A DNA stretch of 64,000 nucleotides from Mycobacterium yunnanensis (GTDB lineage: Bacteria > Actinomycetota > Actinomycetes > Mycobacteriales > Mycobacteriaceae), in contig NZ_JACKVK010000001.1 in assembly GCF_025823185.1 (NCBI RefSeq), forward strand, positions 318,846 through 382,845, read 5' to 3'. Position 1 is the stretch's first letter, and each line of letters opens with the position of its first letter. The notes beneath the pieces were generated by a model. That model was not told where the DNA came from, made no database searches, and saw only the letters and a program-made list of their open reading frames with translations. The translations under genes were made by a program, and so were the position numbers. This document shows, in pieces, positions 43,645-52,114 of this stretch.

Positions 43645-44493
43645 TCAGACCAGAGCCGCGAGCTTGCCCGCCAGTCTCTCCACGTAGCCGGCGACCTCGA
43701 CTTCGGACTTGTCCGGCAACCCGAAGAGCACCTCGGTGACGCCGAGATCGGCCCAGCGGGCCAGCTTGTCGGGGTCGGGCTTGAAGTCCAGCGCGACGAT
43801 CTGCGGTGCGCCGTCGCGACCGGCGGCGGCCCAGGTGTCCTGCAGCAGCTTCACGGGCGCGTCGATGTCGAAGTCACGCGGCGTGGTGATCCAGCCGTCG
43901 GCCGACTTGGCGATCCACCTGAAGTTCTTCTCGGTGCCCGCGGCGCCGACGAGCACGGGAATGTGCGGCTGAACGGGTTTCGGCCAGGCCCAGCTGGGGC
44001 CGAATTTCACGAACTCGCCGTCGTATTCGGCCTCCTCCTGCGTCCACAACGCACGCATCGCCTCCAGGTACTCGCGCAACATGGTGCGGCGGCGCCCCGG
44101 CGGCACGTTGTGGTCGGTGAGTTCGTCGGTATTCCAACCGAATCCGACACCGAGGCTGACGCGCCCGCCGGAGAGGTGGTCGAGGGTGGCGATGGACTTG
44201 GCCAGCGTGATGCAGTCGTGTTCCACGGGCAGTGCGACGGCCGTCGAGAGCCGCACCCTCGTCGTCACCGCGGCGGCGGTGCCCAGGCTGACCCACGGGT
44301 CGAGCGTGCGCATGTAGCGGTCGTCGGGCAGCGACTCGTCACCGGTGGTCGGGTGGGCGGCCTCCCGCTTGATGGGGATGTGGGTGTGCTCGGGCACGTA
44401 GAACGTGTGGAAGCCGTGGTCGTCCGCGAGTGTGGCCGCTGCCGCCGGAGCTATCCCGCGATCGCTGGTGAAGAGAACGAGCCCGTAGTCCAT
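43645..44493 (-). CDS. LLM-class F420-dependent oxidoreductase (Rv0953c-like)
   Basis: A 282-residue luciferase-like protein. GLVLFTSDRGIAPAAAATLADDHGFHTFYVPEHTHIP (key pieces FTSDRGIAPAA and FYVPEHTHIP) opens the barrel. GGRVSLGVGFGWNTDELTDHNV and WPKPVQPHIPVLVGAAGTEKN are typical of the TIGR03619-type F420 group. Length and place fit M. tuberculosis Rv0953c. The start ATG lies 10 bases from a KstR-like box. Exact reaction unknown. Confidence 0.85.
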   Translation of the reverse strand: MDYGLVLFTSDRGIAPAAAATLADDHGFHTFYVPEHTHIPIKREAAHPTTGDESLPDDRYMRTLDPWVSLGTAAAVTTRVRLSTAVALPVEHDCITLAKSIATLDHLSGGRVSLGVGFGWNTDELTDHNVPPGRRRTMLREYLEAMRALWTQEEAEYDGEFVKFGPSWAWPKPVQPHIPVLVGAAGTEKNFRWIAKSADGWITTPRDFDIDAPVKLLQDTWAAAGRDGAPQIVALDFKPDPDKLARWADLGVTEVLFGLPDKSEVEVAGYVERLAGKLAALV

Positions 44494-44502
44494 GGGCAGA
44501 AT

Positions 44503-44516
44503 TAGAACGTGTTCTA
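44503..44516. promoter_or_regulatory. KstR-like box between the LLM gene and sfnG
   Basis: TAGAACGTGTTCTA matches TnnAACnnGTTnnA at all fixed positions. It sits 10 bases from the LLM start on the minus strand and 92 bases from the sfnG start on the plus strand. The main target is probably the LLM gene. An effect on sfnG is possible. Confidence 0.7.
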
Positions 44517-44608
44517 GTACCCGGGCGCAAGGTCTGACACCTCGGTGTTGGAATCTGACGGATCAATACCCGTGACCAGTGTCGACCGACCAACTGGGAT
44601 GACACACC

Positions 44609-45739
44609 ATGACGACCGAACGCATCGCCGACCACGTCAAGTTCGCCTACTGGGTGCCCAACGTCAGTGGCGGCCTCGTGACCAGCGACATCGAGCAGCG
44701 CACGGACTGGAATTACGAGTACAACAAGAAGCTCGCGCAGACCGCGGAGAACAACGGCTTCGAGTACGCCCTGTCCCAGGTCCGGTACGAAGCCAGTTAC
44801 GGCGCCGAATACCAGCACGAATCCACCAGCTTCAGCCTCGCCCTACTGCTGGCCACCGAGCGGCTCAAGGTCATCGCCGCCGTCCACCCCGGCTTGTGGC
44901 AGCCCGCGGTGCTCGCCAAGCTGGGCGCGACGGCGGACCACCTCAGCAACGGCCGCTTCGCCGTCAACGTCGTCTCGGGCTGGTTCAAGGACGAATTCAC
45001 CCACCTGGGTGAGCCGTGGCTCGAACACGACGAGCGGTACCGCCGCAGCGCCGAGTTCCTCCAGGTGCTGCGCAAGATCTGGACCGAGGACGACGTGGAC
45101 TTCCGCGGCGACTTCTACCGCATCCACGACTTCACCCTCAAGCCCAAGCCGGTCAACACCCCGGAGCGGCCGAACCCGGAGATCTTCCAGGGCGGTAACT
45201 CGACCGCCGCCCGCCGCAACGGCGGGCTGTACTCCGACTGGTACTTCTCCAACGGCAAGGACTTCGACGGCATCACCGAACAGGTCGTCGAGGTTCGCGA
45301 CCACGCCCGCACCGTCGGCCGCGAGGTCAAGGTGGGCCTCAACGGCTTCATCATCGCCCGTGACACGGAAAGAGAAGCAAAGGAAGTCCTCAAGGAGATC
45401 ATCGCCAAGGCCAACAAGCCCGCCGTGGAGGGCTTCCGCGGGGCCGTGCAGCAGGCGGGCAACGCGACCGGCGACAAGAAGGGCATGTGGGCGGACTCGT
45501 CGTTCGAGGACCTCGTTCAGTACAACGACGGCTTCCGGACCCAGCTGATCGGCACGCCCGAGCAGATCGCCGAACGCATCGTCGCCTACCGCAAGCGCGG
45601 CGTCGACCTGATCCTCGGTGGGTTCCTTCACTTCCAGGAGGAGATCGAGTACTTCGGCGCCAAGGTCCTCCCGCTGGTGCGCGAAATCGAACGGTCCGAA
45701 GAGGATTCACGCGACCAGCCGGTGCTGGTTTCGGCCTGA
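44609..45739 (+). CDS. sfnG: dimethylsulfone monooxygenase
   Basis: A 376-residue FMNH2-dependent LLM monooxygenase that converts dimethylsulfone to methanesulfinate in sulfur scavenging. KFAYWVPNVSGGLVTSDIEQRTDWNYEYN (pieces KFAYWVPNVSGGLV and IEQRTDW), FEYALSQVRYEASYGAEYQHES, and IFQGGNSTAARRNGGLYSDWYF (piece IFQGGNSTAARRNGG) agree closely with SfnG proteins. No reductase (SfnF/SsuE) gene is adjacent. It fits the presence of a sulfonate importer and AsfAB-like pair at 24.8-29.4 kb. Confidence 0.88.
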   Translation: MTTERIADHVKFAYWVPNVSGGLVTSDIEQRTDWNYEYNKKLAQTAENNGFEYALSQVRYEASYGAEYQHESTSFSLALLLATERLKVIAAVHPGLWQPAVLAKLGATADHLSNGRFAVNVVSGWFKDEFTHLGEPWLEHDERYRRSAEFLQVLRKIWTEDDVDFRGDFYRIHDFTLKPKPVNTPERPNPEIFQGGNSTAARRNGGLYSDWYFSNGKDFDGITEQVVEVRDHARTVGREVKVGLNGFIIARDTEREAKEVLKEIIAKANKPAVEGFRGAVQQAGNATGDKKGMWADSSFEDLVQYNDGFRTQLIGTPEQIAERIVAYRKRGVDLILGGFLHFQEEIEYFGAKVLPLVREIERSEEDSRDQPVLVSA

Positions 45740-45827
45740 CACCTCGTCGCGCTGGCGTGCGCACGGGCCGACCCCAAAGCTTGGTGCGCTAGCGTGGGTG
45801 AACCAATCGCCCATCAGAGGAGGGGAC

Positions 45828-46775
45828 ATGTCGTACCCATCGGGCCCGCCCGGTAACTCCGGTTACCCGTCCGGGCCGTCCGCGGGGCAGTATTCCGCGC
45901 CCGCGCAGCACTATGGACAGACTCCGGAGGCGGCACCGGCCGGCCCAAGCAAGTTGCCCGTCTACCTGGCCGCTGCCGTCGCGGTACTCGGATTGTTCGT
46001 CTACCTGGCCAACTTCGGCCCGGTGTTCACGATCAACGCACCGAATCTGCCCGGCTTCGGCCCGATCGGTGGATCGGTGAGCACGACGCCCATCGGGATC
46101 ACGCTCGCGACCGCGGTGGCGCTCGTCGCCGCCCTGCTCGCCGGGGCCAGCCTGCTGCCCAAGCTTGGCCGGTCCTACACCTGGGTCGCCATCCTCTCGG
46201 TGCTCGCACTGCTGATCGTGCTGTCTCAGATCGTCGGCCTGCCCTCGGGCGTGACGTTCGGCTGGGCGCTGTACCTGATCATCGTCTTCTCGGTGCTCCA
46301 GGTGATCGCGGCCGTTGCCGCGCTGCTGCTGGAGGCAGGCGTCGTCAGCGCCCCCACCCCCAAGCCGAAGTACGACCAGAACCCGTACGGCCAGTACGGC
46401 GCGCCGGGGCAGTACTACGGTCAGCCGCAGGGTCAGCACCAGCACACCGCGCCGCTGCACCAGCAGGGCCCCGGCCAGCGCGGTGGATACCCGCAGCCGC
46501 AGTACGGCGGCTACCCCAACAACCCGACGACCGGTGGCTTCGGCGCTCAGCCGACCTCGCAGCCCGGTGGTCAGCAGACCCCGCAGTCCGGCCAGCAGAC
46601 CCCGCAGCCGGGCCAGCAGACCGGGTCGCACGAGAACGGCTCACCCACGCCGCCGACGGGATTCCCCGCCTTCGGATCGCCGCAGGGATCGCTTGGCTCT
46701 CAGCCGACCCAGTCGTTCGAAACGCAGCCACCACAGCAGCAGGCTGCGCCGCAATCCGCCCCGCCACCGTCATAA
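45828..46775 (+). CDS. DUF5336 four-helix membrane protein (Rv0954-like, 34 kDa antigen family)
   Basis: A 315-residue membrane protein. A Pro/Gly/Ser-rich N-terminus (~40 residues) is followed by about four hydrophobic helices (LPVYLAAAVAVLGLFVYLA, ITLATAVALVAALLAGASLL, WVAILSVLALLIVLSQIVGL, LYLIIVFSVLQVIAAVAALL). The C-terminal ~125 residues are rich in Gln, Pro, Gly and Tyr with short repeats such as QQTPQSGQQTPQPGQQT. This is the layout of Rv0954 and the 34 kDa antigenic protein of slow growers. AGAGGAGGGG precedes the ATG. Rv0954 has been linked to division; here that is inference from the neighbour perM. Confidence 0.88.
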   Translation: MSYPSGPPGNSGYPSGPSAGQYSAPAQHYGQTPEAAPAGPSKLPVYLAAAVAVLGLFVYLANFGPVFTINAPNLPGFGPIGGSVSTTPIGITLATAVALVAALLAGASLLPKLGRSYTWVAILSVLALLIVLSQIVGLPSGVTFGWALYLIIVFSVLQVIAAVAALLLEAGVVSAPTPKPKYDQNPYGQYGAPGQYYGQPQGQHQHTAPLHQQGPGQRGGYPQPQYGGYPNNPTTGGFGAQPTSQPGGQQTPQSGQQTPQPGQQTGSHENGSPTPPTGFPAFGSPQGSLGSQPTQSFETQPPQQQAAPQSAPPPS

Positions 46776-46815
46776 TCGCTAGCGGCGCGCACGCACCCGT
46801 CGCGCGCGGGAGATC

Positions 46816-48426
46816 GTGCGAGGAGCGACGCAGCTAGTGGACAACCGGCCAGTCGGCACGCGGCAGGCGCGCGACCTGCTTCGGGTCGCGTTCGGGCCGT
46901 CGGCCATCGCCGTCGCGGTGATCGCCGCCGTGGTGCTGGTGCAGTTGGTCATCGCCAACAGCGACATGACCGGTGCGTTCGGGGCGATCGCCAGCATGTG
47001 GCTCGGCGTCCACGGGGTGCCGGTCTCGATCGGCGGCGCCGAACTCGGCGTCATGCCACTGCTGCCGCTGCTGCTGATGGTGTGGGGGACCGCCCGCACC
47101 ACGGCAGCGGCGACCAAGGCAGGCACGTCCTGGTTCGTGATCCGGTGGATCGTGGCATCGGCCCTCGGCGGCCCGCTGCTGATCGCCGCCGTCGCTCTGG
47201 CGGTGATCCACGACGCGTCCTCGGTGTTGACGGAACTTCAGACGCCGGGGGCGACGCTTGCGTTCGGCTGCGTGCTGACGGTGCACCTGGCAGGCGCGCT
47301 CATCGGCGTCGGACCCAGGGTGGCGCCCCGGTTGCTTCGACTGCCCTACGTGCCCGGCTGGTTGCCGGAGGCGTTCCGCGCGGCCTCGGTCGGCGTGCTG
47401 GCGTTGTTCGGCCTGTCCGGGGTGATCGCGGCCGGGTCGATGGTCCTGCACTGGGGCACCATGGACACCCTGTTCGGCATCACCGACTCGGCGTTCGGTC
47501 AGCTGAGCCTGACACTGCTGTCGATGTTCTACGCCCCCAACGTGATCGTCGGGACCGCGGCGGTCGCCGTCGGCTCGAGCGCGCACATCGGGCTGGCGAC
47601 GTTCAGTTCCTTCACCGTGCTGGGCGGCGACGTGCCCGCCCTGCCCATTCTGGCGGCGGTGCCCAGCCCGCCGCTGGGACCCATCTGGGTGGCGCTCTTG
47701 ATCGCCGCCGCAGCCGCGGGCGTGGCCGTCGGCCAGCAGTGCGCGCGGCGTGCCGAACCGTTGCCCGAAGCCGCGGGCAAGTTGGTGGCGGCGGCCGTCA
47801 TCGGGGCCGTGGCGATGGCGCTGCTCGGGTACGCCGGCGGCGGCCGACTCGGCAACTTCGGCGACGTCGGCGTCGACCAGGCCACCTTTGGTCCCGCGGT
47901 GTTCATCTGGTTCGTCGCGGTCGGCGGCCTGACCGTCGTGATGAGCGGGGGGCTGCGGCGTCGGTCGAAGACCCGTACCGCCCCGGTCGCGGCGCCAGAG
48001 CCCGAGCCCGAGCCCGAGCGGGACGTGGAGCCGGAGACGGCGCCGGTGGCGACCGTCGGGGAGTCCGAGTCCGAGTCCGAGCCCGAGCCGGATGTCGAGG
48101 AGTTCCTGGAACCCGAAGCGTTCGAGCCCGAAGTGTTCGAGCCCGACGTGATCGAAGCCGAAGTGATCGAACCCGCACCCGAGCCTCGCCGCGATCCCGA
48201 GCCTCGCCGCGACCTCGAAGTCGAGGCCCGACCCGAGATCGAGGCAGAGGTCGTGCCCGGGCCGAGATCCGAGCCCGAGGCGCGGATACCGCCGCGCTCG
48301 ATGCGGCCGACCCACCGCGATGCGCTCGACTTCGACGACGACCCCGAGGCGCACTACTTCGCCGACGACGACCTCTCTGCCGGGGAAGACCACACCAGCG
48401 ACGGGTCACACCGCCCCGCCGATTAG
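46816..48426 (+). CDS. perM: PerM-like polytopic membrane protein (Rv0955, DUF6350)
   Basis: A 536-residue integral membrane protein with about ten hydrophobic helices in the first ~380 residues, starting near [21 protein letters not shown]. The remaining ~150 residues are a charged cytoplasmic tail dominated by Glu-Pro repeats ([28 protein letters not shown]). PerM of M. tuberculosis is a division-associated protein reported to stabilise FtsB. The position between Rv0954 and purN supports the assignment. GTG 46816 and GTG 46837 are both possible starts; GAGGAG favours the second. Confidence 0.85.
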   Translation: MRGATQLVDNRPVGTRQARDLLRVAFGPSAIAVAVIAAVVLVQLVIANSDMTGAFGAIASMWLGVHGVPVSIGGAELGVMPLLPLLLMVWGTARTTAAATKAGTSWFVIRWIVASALGGPLLIAAVALAVIHDASSVLTELQTPGATLAFGCVLTVHLAGALIGVGPRVAPRLLRLPYVPGWLPEAFRAASVGVLALFGLSGVIAAGSMVLHWGTMDTLFGITDSAFGQLSLTLLSMFYAPNVIVGTAAVAVGSSAHIGLATFSSFTVLGGDVPALPILAAVPSPPLGPIWVALLIAAAAAGVAVGQQCARRAEPLPEAAGKLVAAAVIGAVAMALLGYAGGGRLGNFGDVGVDQATFGPAVFIWFVAVGGLTVVMSGGLRRRSKTRTAPVAAPEPEPEPERDVEPETAPVATVGESESESEPEPDVEEFLEPEAFEPEVFEPDVIEAEVIEPAPEPRRDPEPRRDLEVEARPEIEAEVVPGPRSEPEARIPPRSMRPTHRDALDFDDDPEAHYFADDDLSAGEDHTSDGSHRPAD

Positions 48427-48436
48427 GCTGCATCGC

Positions 48437-49066
48437 GTGCAGCCCCCGATCATCGTGCCCCCCAGTGCGCCGGCCCGGCTGATCGTTCTGGCCTCCGGCA
48501 CGGGTTCGCTGCTGGAGTCGATCCTCGCCGCCACCGTCGGGGACTTCCCGGCCCGCGTGGTCGCGGTCGGCACCGACCGTGACTGCCGTGCCCTGGAGAT
48601 CGCCGAGGCCGCCTCGCTGCCGACCTTCACCACGCGCCTCGGCGACCACGCCGACCGGGACGCGTGGGACGCCGCCATCACCGACGCCGCGGCTGCGCAT
48701 CAGCCCGATCTCGTGGTGTCGGCTGGGTTCATGAAGATCCTTGGCTCCCAGTTCCTTTCGCGCTTCGCCGGGCGGATCGTCAACACCCACCCGGCCCTGC
48801 TGCCTGCCTTCCCTGGCGCGCACGCGGTCCCCGACTCGCTGGCCTACGGTGTGCGTGTCACCGGATGCACCGTGCACCTCGTCGACTCGGGGGTGGACAC
48901 CGGGCCGATCTTGGCCCAAGAGGCCGTCGCGGTCCTCGACGACGACGACGAGGCCGCCCTGCACGAACGGATCAAGGTCGTCGAGAGACGACTGTTGGTG
49001 GAAGTACTTGCCGCGATGGCGACGCGCGGCGTGACGTGGACTGGACGAAAGGCAACGATCGGATGA
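48437..49066 (+). CDS. purN: phosphoribosylglycinamide formyltransferase
   Basis: Third step of de novo purine synthesis; transfers formyl from 10-formyl-THF to GAR. The 209-residue length is normal. [17 protein letters not shown] is the GAR-binding start, [16 protein letters not shown] contains the catalytic His with Asn before it, and [14 protein letters not shown] the catalytic Asp. GTG 48437 was chosen; the frame is open upstream inside perM. It overlaps purH as ATGA. Confidence 0.96.
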   Translation: MQPPIIVPPSAPARLIVLASGTGSLLESILAATVGDFPARVVAVGTDRDCRALEIAEAASLPTFTTRLGDHADRDAWDAAITDAAAAHQPDLVVSAGFMKILGSQFLSRFAGRIVNTHPALLPAFPGAHAVPDSLAYGVRVTGCTVHLVDSGVDTGPILAQEAVAVLDDDDEAALHERIKVVERRLLVEVLAAMATRGVTWTGRKATIG

Positions 49067-50652
49067 GCGTGGACGTAGACGTGGACACCCACGACGGCAG
49101 ACGGGCGGTTCGGCGCGCGCTGATCAGCGTCTACGACAAGACGGGTCTCGCCGAGTTGGCGCGCGGCCTCCACGAGGCGGGCGTCGCGATCGTCTCGACC
49201 GGTTCGACGGCGAAGACCATTGCCGCCAGCGGTGTCCCGGTCACGCCGGTCGAGGAGGTCACCGGCTTTCCCGAGGTGCTCGACGGCCGCGTGAAGACCC
49301 TGCACCCCAGGGTGCACGCCGGCTTGCTGGCCGACACCCGCAAGGCCGAGCACCTCGCCGCGCTCGACGAACTCGGCGTCGCGGCCTTCGAATTGGTCGT
49401 CGTGAACCTCTACCCGTTCACCGAGACCGTCGAATCCGGCGCCACCGAGGACGAGTGCGTCGAGCAGATCGACATCGGCGGCCCGTCGATGGTTCGCGCC
49501 GCCGCCAAGAACCACCCCAGCGTCGCGGTCGTCGTCGAACCCCGTGGGTACGACGGAGTGCTGGCCGCGGTCCGCGAGGGTGGCTTCACCCTCGCGGAGC
49601 GGAAGCGGTTGGCGGCCTTGGCCTTCCGGCACACCGCCGAGTACGACGTCGCCGTTGCCAGCTGGATGGGGTCGGTGCTTTCCCCGGAGGTCGACCAGGC
49701 CGGACCGCCAGAGTGGTTCGGCGGCACGTGGAAGCGGGCCGCGGTGCTTCGCTACGGCGAGAACCCCCACCAGCAAGCCGCGCTCTACCGCGACGATTCG
49801 GCGTGGCCCGGCCTCGCGCAGGCCGAGCAGTTGCACGGCAAGGAGATGTCCTACAACAACTACACCGACGCCGACGCCGCCTGGCGCGCCGCGTTCGACT
49901 ACGAGCAGACCTGCGTGGCTATCATCAAGCACGCCAACCCGTGTGGCATCGCGGTGTCGTCGGTCTCGGTCGCCGACGCGCACCGCAAGGCCCACGAGTG
50001 CGACCCGCTGAGCGCGTTCGGCGGCGTCATCGCGGCCAACACCACGGTCAGCGTCGAGATGGCCACGACGGTCGCCGACATCTTCACCGAGGTGATCATC
50101 GCCCCGGCCTACGAGCCGGGTGCGGTCGAAATATTGGCCGGCAAGAAGAACATTCGCGTGCTGGTTGCCTCCGAGCCGCGCGTCGGAGGGCCGGAATTCC
50201 GCCAGGTCAGCGGGGGCCTGCTGGTTCAACAGCGCGACGCAGTCGACGCCCCCGGCGACGACCCCGCCACCTGGACCCTGGCCACCGGCACGCCGGTCGA
50301 CGCCGACATCTTCGCCGATCTGGTGTTCGCCTGGCGCGCCTGCCGTGCGGTGAAGTCGAACGCGATCGTCGTCGCCAAGGACGGCGCCACCGTGGGCGTC
50401 GGCATGGGTCAGGTCAACCGGGTCGACGCGGCGCGGCTGGCCGTCGAACGTGCGGGCGACCGCGTCCGCGGGGCGGTGGCATCCTCGGACGCCTTCTTCC
50501 CGTTCCCGGACGGGCTCGAGGTGCTGACCGCGGCGGGGGTGACGGCCATCGTCCATCCCGGCGGGTCGATGCGCGACGACGTGGTGACCGCAGCGGCCGA
50601 GGCGGCCGGCATCGCGCTGTACCTCACCGGTGCGCGCCACTTCGCGCACTAG
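49063..50652 (+). CDS. purH: AICAR formyltransferase / IMP cyclohydrolase
   Basis: A 529-residue bifunctional enzyme for the last two steps to IMP. The N-terminal IMP cyclohydrolase (MGS-like) domain has [32 protein letters not shown] and [17 protein letters not shown]. The C-terminal transformylase has [27 protein letters not shown] (Lys-His catalytic pair) and [14 protein letters not shown] 49063 overlaps the purN stop. Confidence 0.97.
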   Translation: MSVDVDVDTHDGRRAVRRALISVYDKTGLAELARGLHEAGVAIVSTGSTAKTIAASGVPVTPVEEVTGFPEVLDGRVKTLHPRVHAGLLADTRKAEHLAALDELGVAAFELVVVNLYPFTETVESGATEDECVEQIDIGGPSMVRAAAKNHPSVAVVVEPRGYDGVLAAVREGGFTLAERKRLAALAFRHTAEYDVAVASWMGSVLSPEVDQAGPPEWFGGTWKRAAVLRYGENPHQQAALYRDDSAWPGLAQAEQLHGKEMSYNNYTDADAAWRAAFDYEQTCVAIIKHANPCGIAVSSVSVADAHRKAHECDPLSAFGGVIAANTTVSVEMATTVADIFTEVIIAPAYEPGAVEILAGKKNIRVLVASEPRVGGPEFRQVSGGLLVQQRDAVDAPGDDPATWTLATGTPVDADIFADLVFAWRACRAVKSNAIVVAKDGATVGVGMGQVNRVDAARLAVERAGDRVRGAVASSDAFFPFPDGLEVLTAAGVTAIVHPGGSMRDDVVTAAAEAAGIALYLTGARHFAH

Positions 50653-50731
50653 GGGCGTGGTGACGTCACCGTAATTTCGCTGAGAGCACGGACCTGGTGC
50701 CTCCCGGCGCCAACCGTCGTAGCGTGGAGTA

Positions 50732-52114
50732 GTGACATCACCTAACGACCTGCCCCGCACCGTCGGCGAGCTGCGTGCCTCCGGGCATCGCGAGCGCGGC
50801 GTGAAGGCCGAAATTCGGGAAAACCTGCTGGCCGCGCTCGGTGAGGGCCGTGACGTGTGGACCGGCATCCTCGGTTTCGAGGACTCCGTCATCCCGCAGC
50901 TGGAACGCGCGCTGATCGCCGAACACGACGTCGTGCTGCTCGGCGAACGCGGGCAGGGCAAGACCCGCCTGCTGCGGTCGTTGACCAATCTGCTCGACGA
51001 GTGGACCCCCGTCATCGACGGATCCGAGTTGCACGAACACCCGTACACGCCGATCACGCCCGAGTGGATCCGCCGGGCGGCCAGCTCCGGCGACGACCTG
51101 CCCATCACCTGGATCCACCGCAGCGAGCGCTACACCGAGAAGTTGGCCACGCCCGACACCAGCGTCGCCGACCTGGTTGGCGACATCGACCCCATCAAGG
51201 TCGCCGAGGGCCGAAGCCTCGGCGATCCGGAGACCATCGCGTTTGGACTCATCCCGCGGGCGCACCGCGGGATCGTCGCCATCAACGAGCTGCCCGACCT
51301 CGCCGAGCGCATCCAGGTCGCCATGCTCAACGTGATGGAGGAGCGCGACATCCAGGTGCGCGGCTACACGCTGCGGCTGCCGCTGGACGTTCTCGTCGTG
51401 GCCAGCGCCAACCCCGAGGACTACACCAACCGCGGCCGCATCATCACCCCGCTCAAGGACCGTTTCGGCGCCGAGATCCGCACCCACTATCCGCGGGAAC
51501 TTGACGCCGAGGTCGGCGTCATCAAGCAGGAATCCCACCTGCCGGCCGCCGTCCCCGACTACCTGCTGCAGATCTTGGCGCGCTTCGCCCGCTCGCTGCG
51601 CGAATCGCAGTCGATCGACCAGCGCTCCGGGGTGTCGGCGCGTTTTGCCATCGCCGCCGCCGAGACGGTGGCCGCCGCGGCCACGCACCGGTCGGCGATC
51701 CTCGGCGAGCAGGATCCCGTCGCGCGGGTCGTCGACCTGGGCACCATCGTCGACGTGCTGCGCGGCAAGCTGGAGTTCGAATCAGGTGAAGAGGGCCGCG
51801 AACAGGCCGTGCTGGAACACCTGTTGCGACGGGCGACGGCCGACACCGCGCAACGACTGCTCGGCGGTCTGGACGTCGGCCCGCTGGTCACCGCGGTCGA
51901 GGAGGGCGCCCCGGTCACCACGGGCGAGCGCGTGTCGGCCAAGGACGTGCTGGCCGCACTGCCGGACCTACCCGTGGTCGACGCCATCTCCGAGCGGCTG
52001 GGCGCGCAGTCCGACGGCGAACGCGCGGCGGCCCTGGAGTTGGCCCTTGAGGCGCTGTACCTGGCCAAGCGAATCGACAAGGTCTCTGGGGAGGGCGAAA
52101 CAATCTATGGCTAA
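50732..52114 (+). CDS. MoxR/magnesium-chelatase-like AAA+ ATPase (Rv0958-like)
   Basis: A 460-residue AAA+ protein. Walker A is GERGQGKT (71-78), Walker B GIVAINELPD, with a sensor region VVASANPEDYTNRGRIITPLKDRFG (piece ASANPEDYTNRGR). It resembles ChlI and RavA/MoxR ATPases that remodel or insert cofactors together with a VWA-domain partner. The partner is encoded next, overlapping by eight bases. The pair is conserved next to purH in mycobacteria, with no known chlorophyll role. The function is unknown. Confidence 0.87.
   Translation: MTSPNDLPRTVGELRASGHRERGVKAEIRENLLAALGEGRDVWTGILGFEDSVIPQLERALIAEHDVVLLGERGQGKTRLLRSLTNLLDEWTPVIDGSELHEHPYTPITPEWIRRAASSGDDLPITWIHRSERYTEKLATPDTSVADLVGDIDPIKVAEGRSLGDPETIAFGLIPRAHRGIVAINELPDLAERIQVAMLNVMEERDIQVRGYTLRLPLDVLVVASANPEDYTNRGRIITPLKDRFGAEIRTHYPRELDAEVGVIKQESHLPAAVPDYLLQILARFARSLRESQSIDQRSGVSARFAIAAAETVAAAATHRSAILGEQDPVARVVDLGTIVDVLRGKLEFESGEEGREQAVLEHLLRRATADTAQRLLGGLDVGPLVTAVEEGAPVTTGERVSAKDVLAALPDLPVVDAISERLGAQSDGERAAALELALEALYLAKRIDKVSGEGETIYG

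Noticed and set aside
48844-51108. 754-codon open frame on the minus strand over purN, purH and the MoxR-like gene
   Set aside because: It opposes three well conserved genes, and its composition is biased towards Arg, Gly, Val and Asp. No domain is visible.
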